The translations under genes were made by a program, and so were the position numbers. The notes below the pieces were generated by a model, which saw only the letters and a list, made by a program, of their open reading frames with translations, was not told where the DNA came from and did no database searches. Below, piece by piece: positions 48,240 through 59,255 of a stretch of 64,000 bases of DNA (the stretch's first letter is position 1; each line of letters begins with the position of its first letter). The DNA is from Jacaranda mimosifolia (Eukaryota; Streptophyta; Magnoliopsida; Lamiales; Bignoniaceae): positions 52,052,503 through 52,116,502 of the forward strand of contig CM032117.1 of assembly GCA_018894105.1 (NCBI GenBank), written 5' to 3'.

Positions 48240-48362
48240 GTTTAGCCCTCCTCAACTTAAATTATGGTTTCTGAGTGTATATTGCCATTTATTTCTAAGA
48301 TTTGGTATTTTATATGTCAGAAAATTGTTAATACTGATAATTGATTTGTGTTTCTTAAGCAG
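48235..48362 (+). other. Candidate terminal intron of NLR B
   Basis: Donor CAAG/GTTAAGT at the very end of the open frame and acceptor TTTCTTAAGCAG before AGGAGTGA. Both sites are also present after NLR A (15802 and about 15912). Splicing would replace the final Gly with Glu-Glu. Confidence 0.4.
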
Positions 48363-49079
48363 AGGAGTGAGCTATGCAAAGTGGCGATGCAAGAATATAT
48401 ATGTTCAAGATCATCCATCTTATGATCGAATACGTTACTTGTTAAAGTATATATTACTATGCTGTTGATCGATGCATTGCTTTCTCAATAAGCATCGAGC
48501 TGTTATTATTATTATTATTATTATTATTGTTGTTGTTGTTGTTGTTGTTGGTTGTAAACTTTATTCTATTATGTGTGAGATGTGATATGTGATTGAACTT
48601 TTCCATCAGCATTATTCGTTTAATTTGTGTGAAAGAATTGTCTATTAATCAGTAAGGGTGGTATTCAAATGTTGTATATGTTATATATGGCCTAATATAC
48701 TTTAGAAGAAATAGCCAATGGTGTTTAGTAGCTCAACTAAATTAGTACTTTGTATTGTCAATAATGCAATCTTTAAAGTGGTTAAAGTTGCCTTGAGCAA
48801 ATTTATACTCAGTTCAAACTGAATTGAACTAGTATTCAAGATTAGATGTTCTAGACAAACTCAAGCAACTTTGATTACTTGTGCATTAGAAAACCATACA
48901 GGCTTCAGATTGTCGAATTATAGCTTGTCTTTAATTAAAATTGAGTTTAAATGAATTCTATACAAGTTTATCTATAGTTACTCTTGAGATAAATTAAGGC
49001 TTATTACATGAAGAACAAGCAGATGTATTTTTGGAAGAAATAAATTAAGGTCATTAGGAAGTTGACATGATCCACTGTC
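48363..49079. other. NLR B trailer and PELPK 1 upstream region
   Basis: Contains the (TTA)n(TTG)n microsatellite at 48502-48550. 48780-49060 is related to 16440-16678 and to 62100-62386, making it a three-copy tract. The PELPK 1 promoter follows. Confidence 0.65.
48502..48550. repeat. (TTA)n(TTG)n microsatellite
   Basis: Compound trinucleotide array at the site where segment A has (CTA)n (16063-16103); flanks GATGCATTGCT...TCAAT match in both. Confidence 0.95.
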
Positions 49080-49087
49080 TATATAAA
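49080..49087 (+). promoter_or_regulatory. TATA box of PELPK 1
   Basis: TATATAAA about 107 bp before the start codon, within a block (from TGACATGATCCACTG onward) that is almost identical upstream of PELPK 2. Confidence 0.75.
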
Positions 49088-49186
49088 CCATACAACCGAG
49101 AAGACTGGATGCATCACACAAAAGATTGAACACTTTCAATCTCAAGATAACTTCTCCTCAATAATCTGTCACACTTAGCTCTAGCA

Positions 49187-49690
49187 ATGGCATTGGATAG
49201 CCAGCCTTCCTTTTTCTTGTTATTTCTCATTACTTTATCATCAATAAGCGGCAACACAAACCAAGCAGAGGCGCGCCACCTCCTGGAGTCGCCCTTGCCC
49301 TTGTCTGAGGTTCCCAAGCCTGAGATTCCGACTTTACCAGAGCCAGAGCTGCCAACTCTGCCAAAACCGGAGCTTCCACCACTGCCCAAGCCTGAGCTTC
49401 CACTGGCGCCAAAGCCCGAATTTCCAGCATTGCCAAAACCTGAGCTCCCGACTTTGCCCAAGGTGGAGCTCCCAGCATTAGAAAAGGCTGAACTGCCACC
49501 AATGCCAAAGCCCGAGCTCCCGGAGCTGCCAAAACCTGAGCTTCCCACATTGCCAAAACCTGAATTGCCAACGTCGCCCATGCCTGAGTTGCCAACTTCC
49601 CCAAAGCCCGAAGTGCCTGAACTGCCTGAACTCCCGAAGCTCCCAGAATTGCCCAAACCCACTTTGCCTGAAGGACCAAAATTCCCTTGA
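49187..49690 (+). CDS. PELPK-type proline-rich secreted protein 1
   Basis: 167 residues, single exon. An N-terminal signal peptide (about 1-28, hydrophobic core FFLLFLITLSSISG) is followed by an ARHLLE motif common to this family. The rest is a repeat domain built from Pro-Glu-Leu-Pro-Lys-type units with variations (PELPTLPKPELPPLPK; also EIP, EFP, VELP). This matches the PELPK1-like cell-wall proteins known in Arabidopsis (At5g09530), which influence growth and wall properties; the function here is inferred from that family. Alternating Pro/Lys/Glu predicts an extended, wall-bound chain. Near-duplicate of 63434-63940. Long open frames on the opposite strand (Gly/Ser-rich) are artefacts of the repeat. 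Confidence 0.93.
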   Translation: MALDSQPSFFLLFLITLSSISGNTNQAEARHLLESPLPLSEVPKPEIPTLPEPELPTLPKPELPPLPKPELPLAPKPEFPALPKPELPTLPKVELPALEKAELPPMPKPELPELPKPELPTLPKPELPTSPMPELPTSPKPEVPELPELPKLPELPKPTLPEGPKFP

Positions 49691-50263
49691 GTTTGTCTCA
49701 TCAAGGATATATCAGATTTTATTTTGGACAATGAAATTAATTCTGGAGTGAGAAATGATTCTAGGATCAGTGGTTCTACAATGATTGGATTTGTTTGTAT
49801 TGTTGTTTCCCTGCAGTGAGGTGCAGTTTTTATTTGTGGTTTGAGTGTCTTTCAACTTATATCTCATGATTGTGTGAGGATTGCTTGAGAGTTGTGGCCT
49901 TTGTGTTTTATGTCATATTAACTCTATTTTGCTGCTTTTCCCCTTCTATTAACATTCTTAATACTGGTAAAAGAGTATGTGTTGTATACAAAATTATATG
50001 CAGAAACAGAGAAATTTGATTATGAAATATGATGACAAATTTTACTTTATTTTGAACTAATTAATACTGTCATATTGTGGTTTTTAAATTCAATCATCTT
50101 TTCAACAAAATTCTAATCATAATTTAAATAAATAATCTTTTGCTATTGGCAACTTATTTGCAACGAATATATGGTTAATTAAATACAAGTTGTTAAAATC
50201 ATGGTTCATAAGTTTAATTTAAAAAATATTTTAAAATATTGGTACCAAATAAATGAGAAAATA
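49691..50263. other. 3' flank of PELPK 1
   Basis: Probable 3' untranslated region, then AT-rich non-coding sequence. No other gene. Confidence 0.55.
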
Positions 50264-50628
50264 CACTACAAAAAAGTAGAGATCAGTTACAACTAATTCG
50301 CAGCTAATGCTAAAAATTTATAATTTTATCTACGAAATTAACTTAATTAAATTTGAAATAGATGCTCTCATAACTAACCCTCGCTATGATCAATCTATAA
50401 CGGATAATTATTCTTTTATATGTGTGTGTGTATATATATTAATTTTTTTATGGATAATATATGATTAAACTGCTTCGTTTTAAATGTACAAAGTTATGAA
50501 TTAATAGCTAATAATTTTTGCTGTTTGTAATATAAAAAAATTAAATTTGATATGAAAATTCGCCGCCACAGCTACAAATTAATTTCTTAATAATTTTTTA
50601 ATAGTAGATATTTAGTTCTTCGATAGTG
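50264..50628. mobile_element. Possible CACTA-type MITE
   Basis: Starts CACTACAAAAAAG and ends CGATAGTG (reverse complement CACTATCG), with ATA on both sides (50261-50263, 50629-50631) as a 3-bp duplication. Only the first five to six bases match between ends, so the call is tentative. Confidence 0.4.
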
Positions 50629-50631
50629 ATA

Positions 50632-51025
50632 AATCAATTAACTTATAGTACCTAACGAACTGTTAATTAGTGTGTACGTATCATATATATTGCCAAAATA
50701 AAGTATGACTTACACCGATCAAACATGCACAAAAGGTAATTATTTTAAAGAAAAATCTTAATATTCTGTGCATTTTTTGAATTTGGAGAAGCATGAATTT
50801 TTGAAAATTAATGAAAGTTTTATGGTATATTGGGAATCTTATAATATAATAATCATCCATGCTTGATGAATGAACAAAGTATTTAAAAATTGAAAGCTAT
50901 TGAATATTCAAAATCTAGGCAATAGGTTAATTAAAAAAATTTGCACCTATTAAACTAGAATTATTTTAATTCAAGATTGCATAATACTTATCATATTTTA
51001 TATGATAGTTTGAGATTTTTTTTAA
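50632..51025. other. AT-rich intergenic stretch
   Basis: Nothing recognised. Ends in the T-rich target site of the next element. Confidence 0.5.
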
Positions 51026-52954
51026 GGGCAAATATCATAAATAGTCCCTAAAGTTTTAGTTTAGAATCACTTTAGTCCTCAAATTTTAAAACTTTATTTT
51101 TTAGTCCCTAACATTGGGCTTTAGTTTCAATCTAGTCCCTAAGTCAACTTTCCGGCAACTTTTATCCGGAGAATTGACCAAGTTTGACATTTTTAAGGGT
51201 AAAATTATCAATTTATAGTTTTATGTTTCACTTTAGTCCTTATATAAGATTTTATGTTCCACTTTAGTTCCTATATAAGATTTTATGTTCCAATTTAGTC
51301 CCTATGTTACTTTTTTTCTTTTTCTTTTTTTCTTTTCATAAATATATGTGCATGTGTGTATATATAATTGATACTAATATATTAATATCATTTGTGATAC
51401 TATTATAATTAATAATATTAATTATATGATTAGTGATATATTAATAATAATAAAGATTATATTATAATAATTTTAATTATTTTCATAATATGTAGTATTA
51501 GTAATATTATAATATTATTAATATAATAATTTATTATTATTATAATATTACAACTACTAATAATACAACATGATATTAATAAATATTAAATTAATTTTAT
51601 TATTATTAATAATATAATTGATATGGGATAGCCCAACAGGCCCAACCCAAAGATACTCGACCAGAGCAGAAAGGCGTGACGGTCCAACAGGTCCAACCCT
51701 GAGATGCTCGACCAAAGCAGAGAGAGGATGCCGGATGAGCCAATTACTGGCAGACTCAACCATAACTTGACCACAGTTGAAATCCGTCAAAACAGAGCAC
51801 TGACACCCACCAAGTCGACCAAAAGCTGATCGACTTGGGCTTCTAGTCAATTTTTCTCACTTCGCCCAACGTGATTAATCTGAAACAGATCAACTATAGC
51901 TCGAGGATATGTTATACAGGAACATCCATATCGACCATGGAGGCTGAGGAGAGGCAGCAGCCTCTCCACTGCATTAAATGGTCCCCCTGGTAGCGGGCCT
52001 CCGCATTAATAGCGTATACCACTACAGTACCACTTTTCCTCAGTGGATCTATGCCCTTAGGCTGCGCCACCTGGAATAGTACACGGAAAGGAGAAGACTT
52101 CATAGCCCTCAATCCAGCACAAGAGCTACTCCAATTTCATGAGGGCATCATAGTCATATCAACCCCAGTGAGAAGATTATAAATACCTCATCACAATCCT
52201 TCAGCAAGGTATGCAATTTCTTATCTTATGCTCTCACTCTGCTGCTCATCTCTTTAGTCAATCCATACTGATTTGAGTGTCGGAGTGCTTTAACCGAGGG
52301 CACTTCGGCTAGACTGATGTTTGTTGTTGATTGCAGGACTTTGCCCTGATTCACTAGAAGTTCACTCTCAACCTTCCTTAGGTCGATTCCATTATCAGCT
52401 CAATACACCAAAATACAATTTTCACCCTTATCAATAATTAATCATAAGAATAATAAGATTAATATTAATATAATTAATATGATATATACTAATAAATAAA
52501 TATGTATATAATATATACTAATAAATAAATATAAATATATAGAAATACTATATAATTATATTTGTATAATAATCCCACCCACCCCTGCATCCAGCACCCT
52601 CCACAACCCCCATCCCATCCCCAGTATATACACACATGCACATATATTTATGAAAAGAAAGAAAAAAAAAGTAACATAGGGACTAAATTGGAATATAAAA
52701 TCTTATATAGGGACTAAAGTAGAACATAAAATTTTATATAAGGACTAAAGTGAAACATAAAATTATAAATTGATAATTTTGCCCTTAAAAATGTCAAACT
52801 TGATCAATTTTCTGGTGAAAAGTTGCCGGAAAGTTGACTTAGAGACTAGATTGAAACTAAATCCAAACGTTAAGGACCAAAAAATGAAGTTTTAAAGTTT
52901 GAGAACTAAAATGATTCTAAACTAAAACTTTAGGACCATTTATGAAATTTGTCC
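51026..52954. mobile_element. Mutator-like non-autonomous element with about 330-bp TIRs
   Basis: Left arm begins GGGCAAATATCATAAAT and carries repeated TTTAGTCCC words; the right arm is its inverted copy (GGGACTAAA words, ending ATTTGTCC). The flanks are T-rich (TTTTTTTAA left, TTTTTTAAT right), suggesting a slipped 9-bp target duplication. The centre holds a solo LTR (51619-52433). A shorter relative is at 62470-63131, where a perfect 9-bp duplication confirms the family's type. Confidence 0.8.
51619..52433 (+). mobile_element. Solo LTR, probably Ty3/gypsy
   Basis: 815 bp with ends TGATATGGGATA and CCCTTATCA and a perfect 5-bp target duplication ATAAT (51614-51618, 52434-52438). GC content is much higher than the surroundings. 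A TATA box (TTATAAATACC, about 52177) and a downstream GAGTGTCGGAGTG motif (about 52276) are typical of plant gypsy (Tat/Ogre-like) LTRs. No internal region or second LTR, so it is a recombination remnant. Its transcription signals point along the plus strand. Confidence 0.87.
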
Positions 52955-53834
52955 TTTTTTAATTTGGTTTCATCAATTATTTTTTCATCTTTTCTCAAAT
53001 TCTCCCCATGTCTCTTCTCCCTCACTCAAGATTTATATAGATGTTAAAATATCACATTAAAAGTTATGAACAAAATAATGTCAACGTTTTCTTAATCTTT
53101 TCTCAATCTAGTTTTGAATTATCTTTTAAATTTTCATGTCAAACGATATTTTTAGAACATTCTAGAATGAAAATTTTGAAACAATTATATGTATATTAAT
53201 CAAAATTTATGAAATACTACTCAATATCATTTATAAACTTATTTTTCATGTGTAATTAACTTAATTATGCAAATGAAATCGATTCTTTTAGAAGTTCACT
53301 AAATTTGATCTCACTTATTACAATATGGTTACTTCAATGGTACATCCGCTGGAGATTTAATTGACTTCACCAATCACTTTGCATTATTCGATTTTCTAAA
53401 TAATGAATGCCACTTTTTTTCGTAATTACTTTTTAGCTTAATTAGTTTAATAACTAAAAAATGATTGATTTTAATTAGAAATAATGTATGCTAAATGAAC
53501 AACAAGACAAAATCAATTCCATAAAAAAAGTTTAAAATAGAATTAATTCTATTGGTTAGAAGATGTACAATTAGTTTAAGTTAATTATATTGATCATACG
53601 ATAATGGGACTCCTAATAGTTAATTAACGAGTAACCAACTTTGCAAAATCAAAATTTCAAATAATTTATAAAATATTTATAATATATATATATATATGTA
53701 TGTATATTAATATTTGTTTGATTGATTCAATTCATATATACAACATGAAAAGTTGTTACTTTCATGAATGATAGATAAAATAAATTAAAATGCGCTTTAA
53801 TAGGGTCCAATGCACTATAGATTTTTAAAAACGA
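52955..53834. other. AT-rich intergenic stretch
   Basis: No gene or element recognised. AT dinucleotide run near 53682-53700. Confidence 0.5.
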
Positions 53835-54606
53835 AGAATCAAAATTACAATTAGTTCTAAAACTCATGAGAGATGATCCTGTCATTTTATAAATAGTTAA
53901 AAGTTAGTTCAAGGATATTTTGCTTAAGTTGTTTTTTCTTTTTTTCTAATCAGAAAATTTCACTAGAAAGTTAGTTGAGGGATGAAATTAAAAAGAAAAA
54001 AAGAAAAGAAAAGAAACTATATTTTGCCATTGATATAAAAACTCAACTATAAAAATGAATTTACCCTTAATTGGTATAATGTTTTGGGCAAAATTGTAAT
54101 TTTTGTCTTGTAACTTTGCTCGATTTGATTTTTCGTCTTATAAGTTGTAAAATTTCAATTTTAGTCCTATAAGTATAAAAAAATTGTCACTTTTAGTCTT
54201 TTTTTGGCCGAAACATAAAAACTCACCGGGAGTGTGCCAATTTGAACTCTTTGCCATGTTGGAAAAATACTAGCTAGTTGACATGTGCAAAATTGCAATA
54301 CCTAGTAAGCATTTTTTGTCTTTTTCCCTACTTTGTTGGCAATATCCATATCTTTTGTCTCTTTCTTTTTTTTTTTTTGTATTTCAAATATTTGATATAA
54401 TTTACATATACACACACATGTCTATGTATACATATTTATATACACATATTTATATAAATATATATTTATATATAGCTTATGATTATTTACTAATTAACTC
54501 ACATAATTAAAATAACTTAATAAAATTCATATATATAAGTTAAGATATAAATAAATTAAAAAGTAAAAATTAAAAAAAAAAAAGAAAAGAAAAAAAAATA
54601 AGCACT

Positions 54607-54838
54607 TGCCCCACCCGCCACTGCCGGCTGCCTTGCTACCCTCTATGGCCAGCCGGCAAGTGGGCTAGGCAGGCTGGCCTCCATGTCGGCCGCCCGCCAC
54701 CACCATGGCCACGGGCTGGCCAGGCCGCCATGGCCGCTTGGTTCATGGCTGCCAATGCCAGCCGACCATGGCCCTGGCAGCCCAGGAGGGGCGCGGGGTG
54801 GGGGGGTGGGTGCTGGGGAAGGGGGAGGGGTGCTGGGG
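54607..54838. repeat. GC-rich island in the MULE-like element
   Basis: About 230 bp, very GC-rich, with GCCGGCTG...CAGCCGGC inverted repeat (54623-54657), CAGCCGGCAAG shared with 34071, many GGCCATGG-type words and a G-run. Reading frames here are compositional only. Confidence 0.7.
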
Positions 54839-54871
54839 CAAATATAATATATATATATATATCTATGTGTA

Positions 54872-55591
54872 CTAGCATTCACTGCACGCAATTCTTGCTG
54901 CATAAAATACAAAAATATATTGTGAAAATAACATAATAATACATACACACACACATATTTAACATAGATTGAAATGGATTTAAATAATTATATGTTTTCA
55001 AAGTAAATATAATCTTCTTCTAAAAATAATTTTTAACAACAAAAAAAATTTAAACAATACACTTCAACTTAAAGTACTTCATTTTTCTTGTATTCTAATT
55101 TTACCTGCAATGGAAAAATTAAATTAAAAAGAGAGATAAGTGTAAGCACATGAAAACTAAAAATTTGGCAATGGATGAGAGAGCAGAAATTTGAAATTTT
55201 CACCTACATGTTTCTTTCTCAAGTATTAAAAGAGTGAGCTCTTGGTATTACCTACATAATATGGATTATGGAGAAGGGAAGTTATGAGAATGTGGGTACG
55301 GGGGAAAAGGAAGTTAAGGAGAATGTGTGCTGTTGGATAGAAATGTTTTTACCATTTTACCTTTGTTATAAATTTTCATACAAATTGAGGGAAGAGGCAT
55401 TTTTGGAATAATGAAAATTAGTATCATAACTACCTAGGGTTATGAAAAATTCCCATTTTAACCAAGAATTGAAACACAATTGTGCACTTCAACATTCATA
55501 CTAGAGGATTTTTACGGAAAAAGTGGACAAAATTAGTATGATAACCGCCATTTTAGAGACAAAAGTAGGTTTTTTTTAAATAGTATATAGA
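54872..55591 (-). mobile_element. Non-autonomous Helitron-like element nested in the MULE-like element
   Basis: 720 bp on the minus strand. 5' end TCTATATACTATTTAAAAAA (55591 downward), with host A before it. 3' end has hairpin TGCAGCAA-GAA-TTGCGTGCA (one bulge), 11 bases later CTAG at 54875-54872, then host T. This matches the A/T insertion rule, TC start and hairpin-CTRR end. No Rep/helicase, so non-autonomous. Confidence 0.82.
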
Positions 55592-57514
55592 TATAGATAT
55601 ATGTATGTATAAATATATATTGAGATAAATATGTGTTTACATATATGTGTATATATAAAGATATATATGATATATATAGTTGGCATTTCTTTTTCTTTTT
55701 TTTTTCAATCAATCAAGCCATGTCAGTTGAATTATTGCCAACAAGGCAAAATCTCAAAATGGACACACTTCCTAAAATTGCAATTTTACAACCTATAGGA
55801 CGAAAAATCAAATTGAGCAAAATTACAGGATGAAAATTACAATTTTGCCTATTATTTTGTTCTAACAAACAGAAATCTGTATATTTGAAACTTTCGAATA
55901 ATTCTTATCTGATTTTTCTTAAAGCCTAAATTTCTCTTTATTTTTTCCCCCGCCATTTTGGATGAAAAATAAAGGAGATGGAATTCATCAAGTGATCAAA
56001 TTAATTGTCAGAAAATTTTTTGGTGCTTTTTTGTACTAATATTTTGCTCTAGCAATTTTGAATTTTCAATACAAACACAAAATTTGGCATTAATTTTTTT
56101 ATATTTGTAGTCCGATTAGGTTTCTCTTCATATTTCAATCAAATAACGTGAGTTCAAACGCACAAGATTCTCAGAAATAAAGAGGTGATTACAATTAGTT
56201 TCGAAACTCCAGAATAATTTTCTTTTTAATAAATATTTAAAAGTTAGTTCAAGTCACTAAAAAGTTAGTTGATGGATGAAGCTATATCTTTCCATTGATA
56301 TAAAAACTCAAAAATGAATATACCCAAAAATTGGTATAATATTTTGTCCTAACAATAGAAATTTGTATATTTGAAGCCTTTGAATAGGTCTTATCTGCTA
56401 CTTCGCAAAGCCTTCACCAAAACTATAAATTTCTCTTGGTTTGTTTTTGTTTTGTATGAAAAATAAGGGATATAGGATTCATCATTGTCAGGAAATTTTT
56501 CGGTGCTTTTTAATATGCTAATAGTTTGCTTAGGGTTGTTAATGGGTTGGATTCAAATCGAATCATGCTGGATCTGAATATGAATCCGATAATAATATGT
56601 CATAACCGAATCCGACGTAAGATCCTATAGAATTTGTGATTAATATAATCATATTCAACTCCAAATAAAAGTTGGATATCCGAAAAAAATCTGAATCCGA
56701 ATACTCCCAAAATCATCATATCTTTATTATTTTTTTAGAAATTTAGTAGAACCAAATAAAAAAACATTCATCCTTAAAAACAATACACACAACAAATTAA
56801 TGAATAAATTTCTAAATCTATCAATCATTTAAAAGCGATAATAGAATATAATTTAATCATATTATATTCATTCACCAGATCATTGCATTTTAGGTTTTGC
56901 TTGCTGATAATAGTGCTTATTTGTCATTATAAATACATAGTTATATTTGATTCTTTAATCAACTACGACATGTCTACGATGAAGTATGCTTGTATTTACT
57001 TGATATGAGGTATCATTAAATTAAATGACATATATCTTTTTACAACATGTTACTGTTAATTGTACAACAAGTTATTGGTTAGCATTTTTAGTATATTAAA
57101 TGTTGGGTAAATATTTAAAAATAATAATTAAAATACATTTTTCAAAAAAAAAAATTATTGTACTAGATAACATAACTTCATAATTTTAAATTATATATTT
57201 TATAATATTAAAATAATAAATATTATTTAAAATAATATAGTTAAGTATAATTATCTTTATTTATTAAATAAAATAAAAAAATTTAAGAATAAATATAAAA
57301 TTTAAAACCATCATCCTAACAATATAACTTAATTTTAAATAAGCAATTTAATAATTTTAATCATTTTAATATACTTTGATAATTTTTAAATAAATGCAAT
57401 AAGTTAAAAAGATAATTATTTTTTATTAATACTAATACAATATAAAAATATAAATATATTTAAAATAATTTGATTAAATAAATTAATTAAGTAAAGTAAA
57501 AAAGAAAAATCATC

Positions 57515-57740
57515 TTCTTCACCCCCACCCACAAGCTACAATTGCCCAAACACCCACCCACCCCACACCAACAAACACCCTTCCCCATCGTCCCTTCTCT
57601 GCAACCAACCCCACGCCCCACCCAATAGAGATAGTCAACCATGGTCAGGCTGACCATGGCTAGTTCAGTGGCCTTGCCAAAGCTGCTGGCCATGGTCGGC
57701 CGCCTGGCCATGGCGGTTGTTTGTGAGGCGCCAGGAGTTA
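57515..57740. repeat. GC-rich island in the large hAT element
   Basis: C-rich tract then GGCCATGG-type words. Perfect 10-bp inverted repeat CCATGGTCAG-G-CTGACCATGG at 57639-57659. Followed by AT and GT dinucleotide runs (57750-57800). Resembles the islands at 34062 and 54607 in wording. Confidence 0.7.
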
Positions 57741-58218
57741 GGGGCGAGGTTATATATATATATATGTGTCTGTGTGTGTGTGTGTGTATGTGTGTACTAT
57801 GTATATATTTTATGTATTTATATATAAGCATATTTATATATGTAAATATATAAATATTTTGAATAAAGTGTATTTTGTCATTTACTATTTAATTCTTTAT
57901 TAATTTTCTTTTAAATATTTTCAATGGGGGCCAAAATGATCATTTTAGATTTTCGTTAAGATTGGGAAGTAATTTTAATTTTTTAAAATATAAATATAGG
58001 TTCATGTTAACCAAAATATTAATAGAAGATATTAAAATAATATAACTAATTAAAATTCACCATCAACCTTTTGTACAAGTAGCACGTATTTTATTATGTT
58101 GCCAACTATCATCAAAATGAAAGGATATGATGTCATACTTTAAATCTAATGGCTAAGGTTAAACACATTTGTACATTCCTCACATGAAATATGTACAAGC
58201 AAGTTTGCACCATAGATT

Positions 58219-59255
58219 TAGACATGGCAATTGGGTACCCGTGGGTAACCCAATGACGGGTACCAACGGGTTGGGTAAATTTACCCGTTTTTTATTGGGT
58301 ACGAGGTAGGGGACCCGTTACCCATGAGGATGGGTAACGGGTAACCCGCAGGTACCCGTGATTTTTTTTTTTTTAATTATTTAAAGGTAAACATGATGTT
58401 ATTCAAATATTAACTAAATAAAACTAGAAGAAAAAAAAAGACAACAAATTTCAAACATTAAATTGAATAAATACCTAAAGCATATTAATAATATTGTAGT
58501 TTAAAACTTATATATTAAGTATTCAAAATCTATCAAATTTAAAGCACATCACATTCAAAAGTTCAAACTTAAATTCTATTACATGCCAAAAAAAATTTTA
58601 ATTGAAAATTTAAATATCAATCAGACATTGTTGTTCTTGTGGAAGAAGATGTTGCATGCATAGGAATATGCACAACAAGTTGTTTTAGGATATAATTTAA
58701 TTTAATTTGCTATAGATTTTTAATTTATGAAATCAAAAATTAATATTTAGATTAAAAATATTTATATGTAAATATATATAAATATATAATATATATTTAT
58801 ATGTATATAATATATATATATTAAAGTACATCATATTCAAAAGTTGAAACTTAAATTCCATTACATGCCAAAAGTTTTTTGAATTGAAAATTTAAATATC
58901 AATCAAACATTGTTGTTCTTGTGGAAGAAGATGTTGCATCCATAGGAATATGCACAATAAGTTGTTTTAGGATATAATTTAATTTAATTTGCTATAGATT
59001 TTTAATTTATGAAATCAAAAATTAATATTTAGATTAAAAATATTTATATGTAAATATATATAATATATATTTATATGTATGCATAATATAATATATATAT
59101 ATATAATTACGGGTTACCCGCGGGTTGGGCCAAAAGATAGCGGGTAAATTGGGTACGGGTAAAATTACCCGCAATTTTTTGGATAGGAAAAACAAGGCTC
59201 ATTACCCGTATTTTTTTGGGTACCTGTGGGTATGTGTTGAATTTTGCCAGGTCTA
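58219..59255. mobile_element. Nested hAT-type element with an internal duplication
   Basis: 1037 bp with ends TAGACATGGCAA and (reverse complement) TAGACCTGGCAA, and flanks CATAGATT / CATAGACT (58211-58218, 59256-59263), a 7 of 8 target duplication. The subterminal regions are packed with GGGTACCCG and GGGTAACCC words. An internal tract of about 250 bp is repeated directly (about 58540-58790 and 58825-59070). Confidence 0.82.

Larger units (their letters stand above)
40530..49040 (+). repeat. Segmental duplication, copy B (paralogue of about 2525-21647)
   Basis: Collinear with segment A and less invaded. It preserves single-copy target sites for MITE 1 (40552-40554), MITE 2 (42185-42187), MITE 3 (44028-44030), copia 1 (about 46167-46172, inside NLR B) and copia 2 (48994-48998). 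Its own extra sequences are about 40760-41525 (origin unknown) and a Helitron-like element at 45083-45381. It continues without break into the PELPK 1 upstream region, which A lacks. Confidence 0.88.
54086..55849. mobile_element. Mutator-like non-autonomous element with long TIRs, GC-rich core and nested Helitron
   Basis: Ends GGGCAAAATTGTAATTTT and its inverted counterpart AATTACAATTTTGCC extend for about 90 bp, with repeated TTTTCGTCYTATA words. Flanks TAATGTTTT (54077-54085) and TATTATTTT (55850-55858) are a drifted 9-bp duplication; the unoccupied paralogous site at about 56337-56345 reads TAATATTTT. It contains a GC-rich island (54607-54838) and a Helitron-like element (54872-55591). No transposase. 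Confidence 0.82.
53835..56170. repeat. Tandem duplication unit 1, interrupted by a MULE-like element
   Basis: With 54086-55858 removed, the unit (AGTTAGTTCAAG, CATTGATATAAAAACTCA, ATTGGTATAAT, GTATATTTGAAAC, AATTTGGCATTAATTTTTT, GTGAGTTCAAA in order) matches 56180-59940 with its own insertion removed. Non-coding. Confidence 0.75.

Noticed and set aside
49114..49731. Long Gly/Ser-rich open frames on the minus strand opposite PELPK 1 (and likewise 63385-63960)
   Set aside because: They are the antisense reading of the Pro-Glu-Leu-Pro-Lys repeat; no independent start context or homology.
51557..52112. Open frames in the solo LTR
   Set aside because: Non-coding LTR sequence; frames are short and overlap the promoter-like region.
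54636..54954. Pro/Ala/His-rich frames in the GC island
   Set aside because: Compositional frames within a transposon core; no family recognised.
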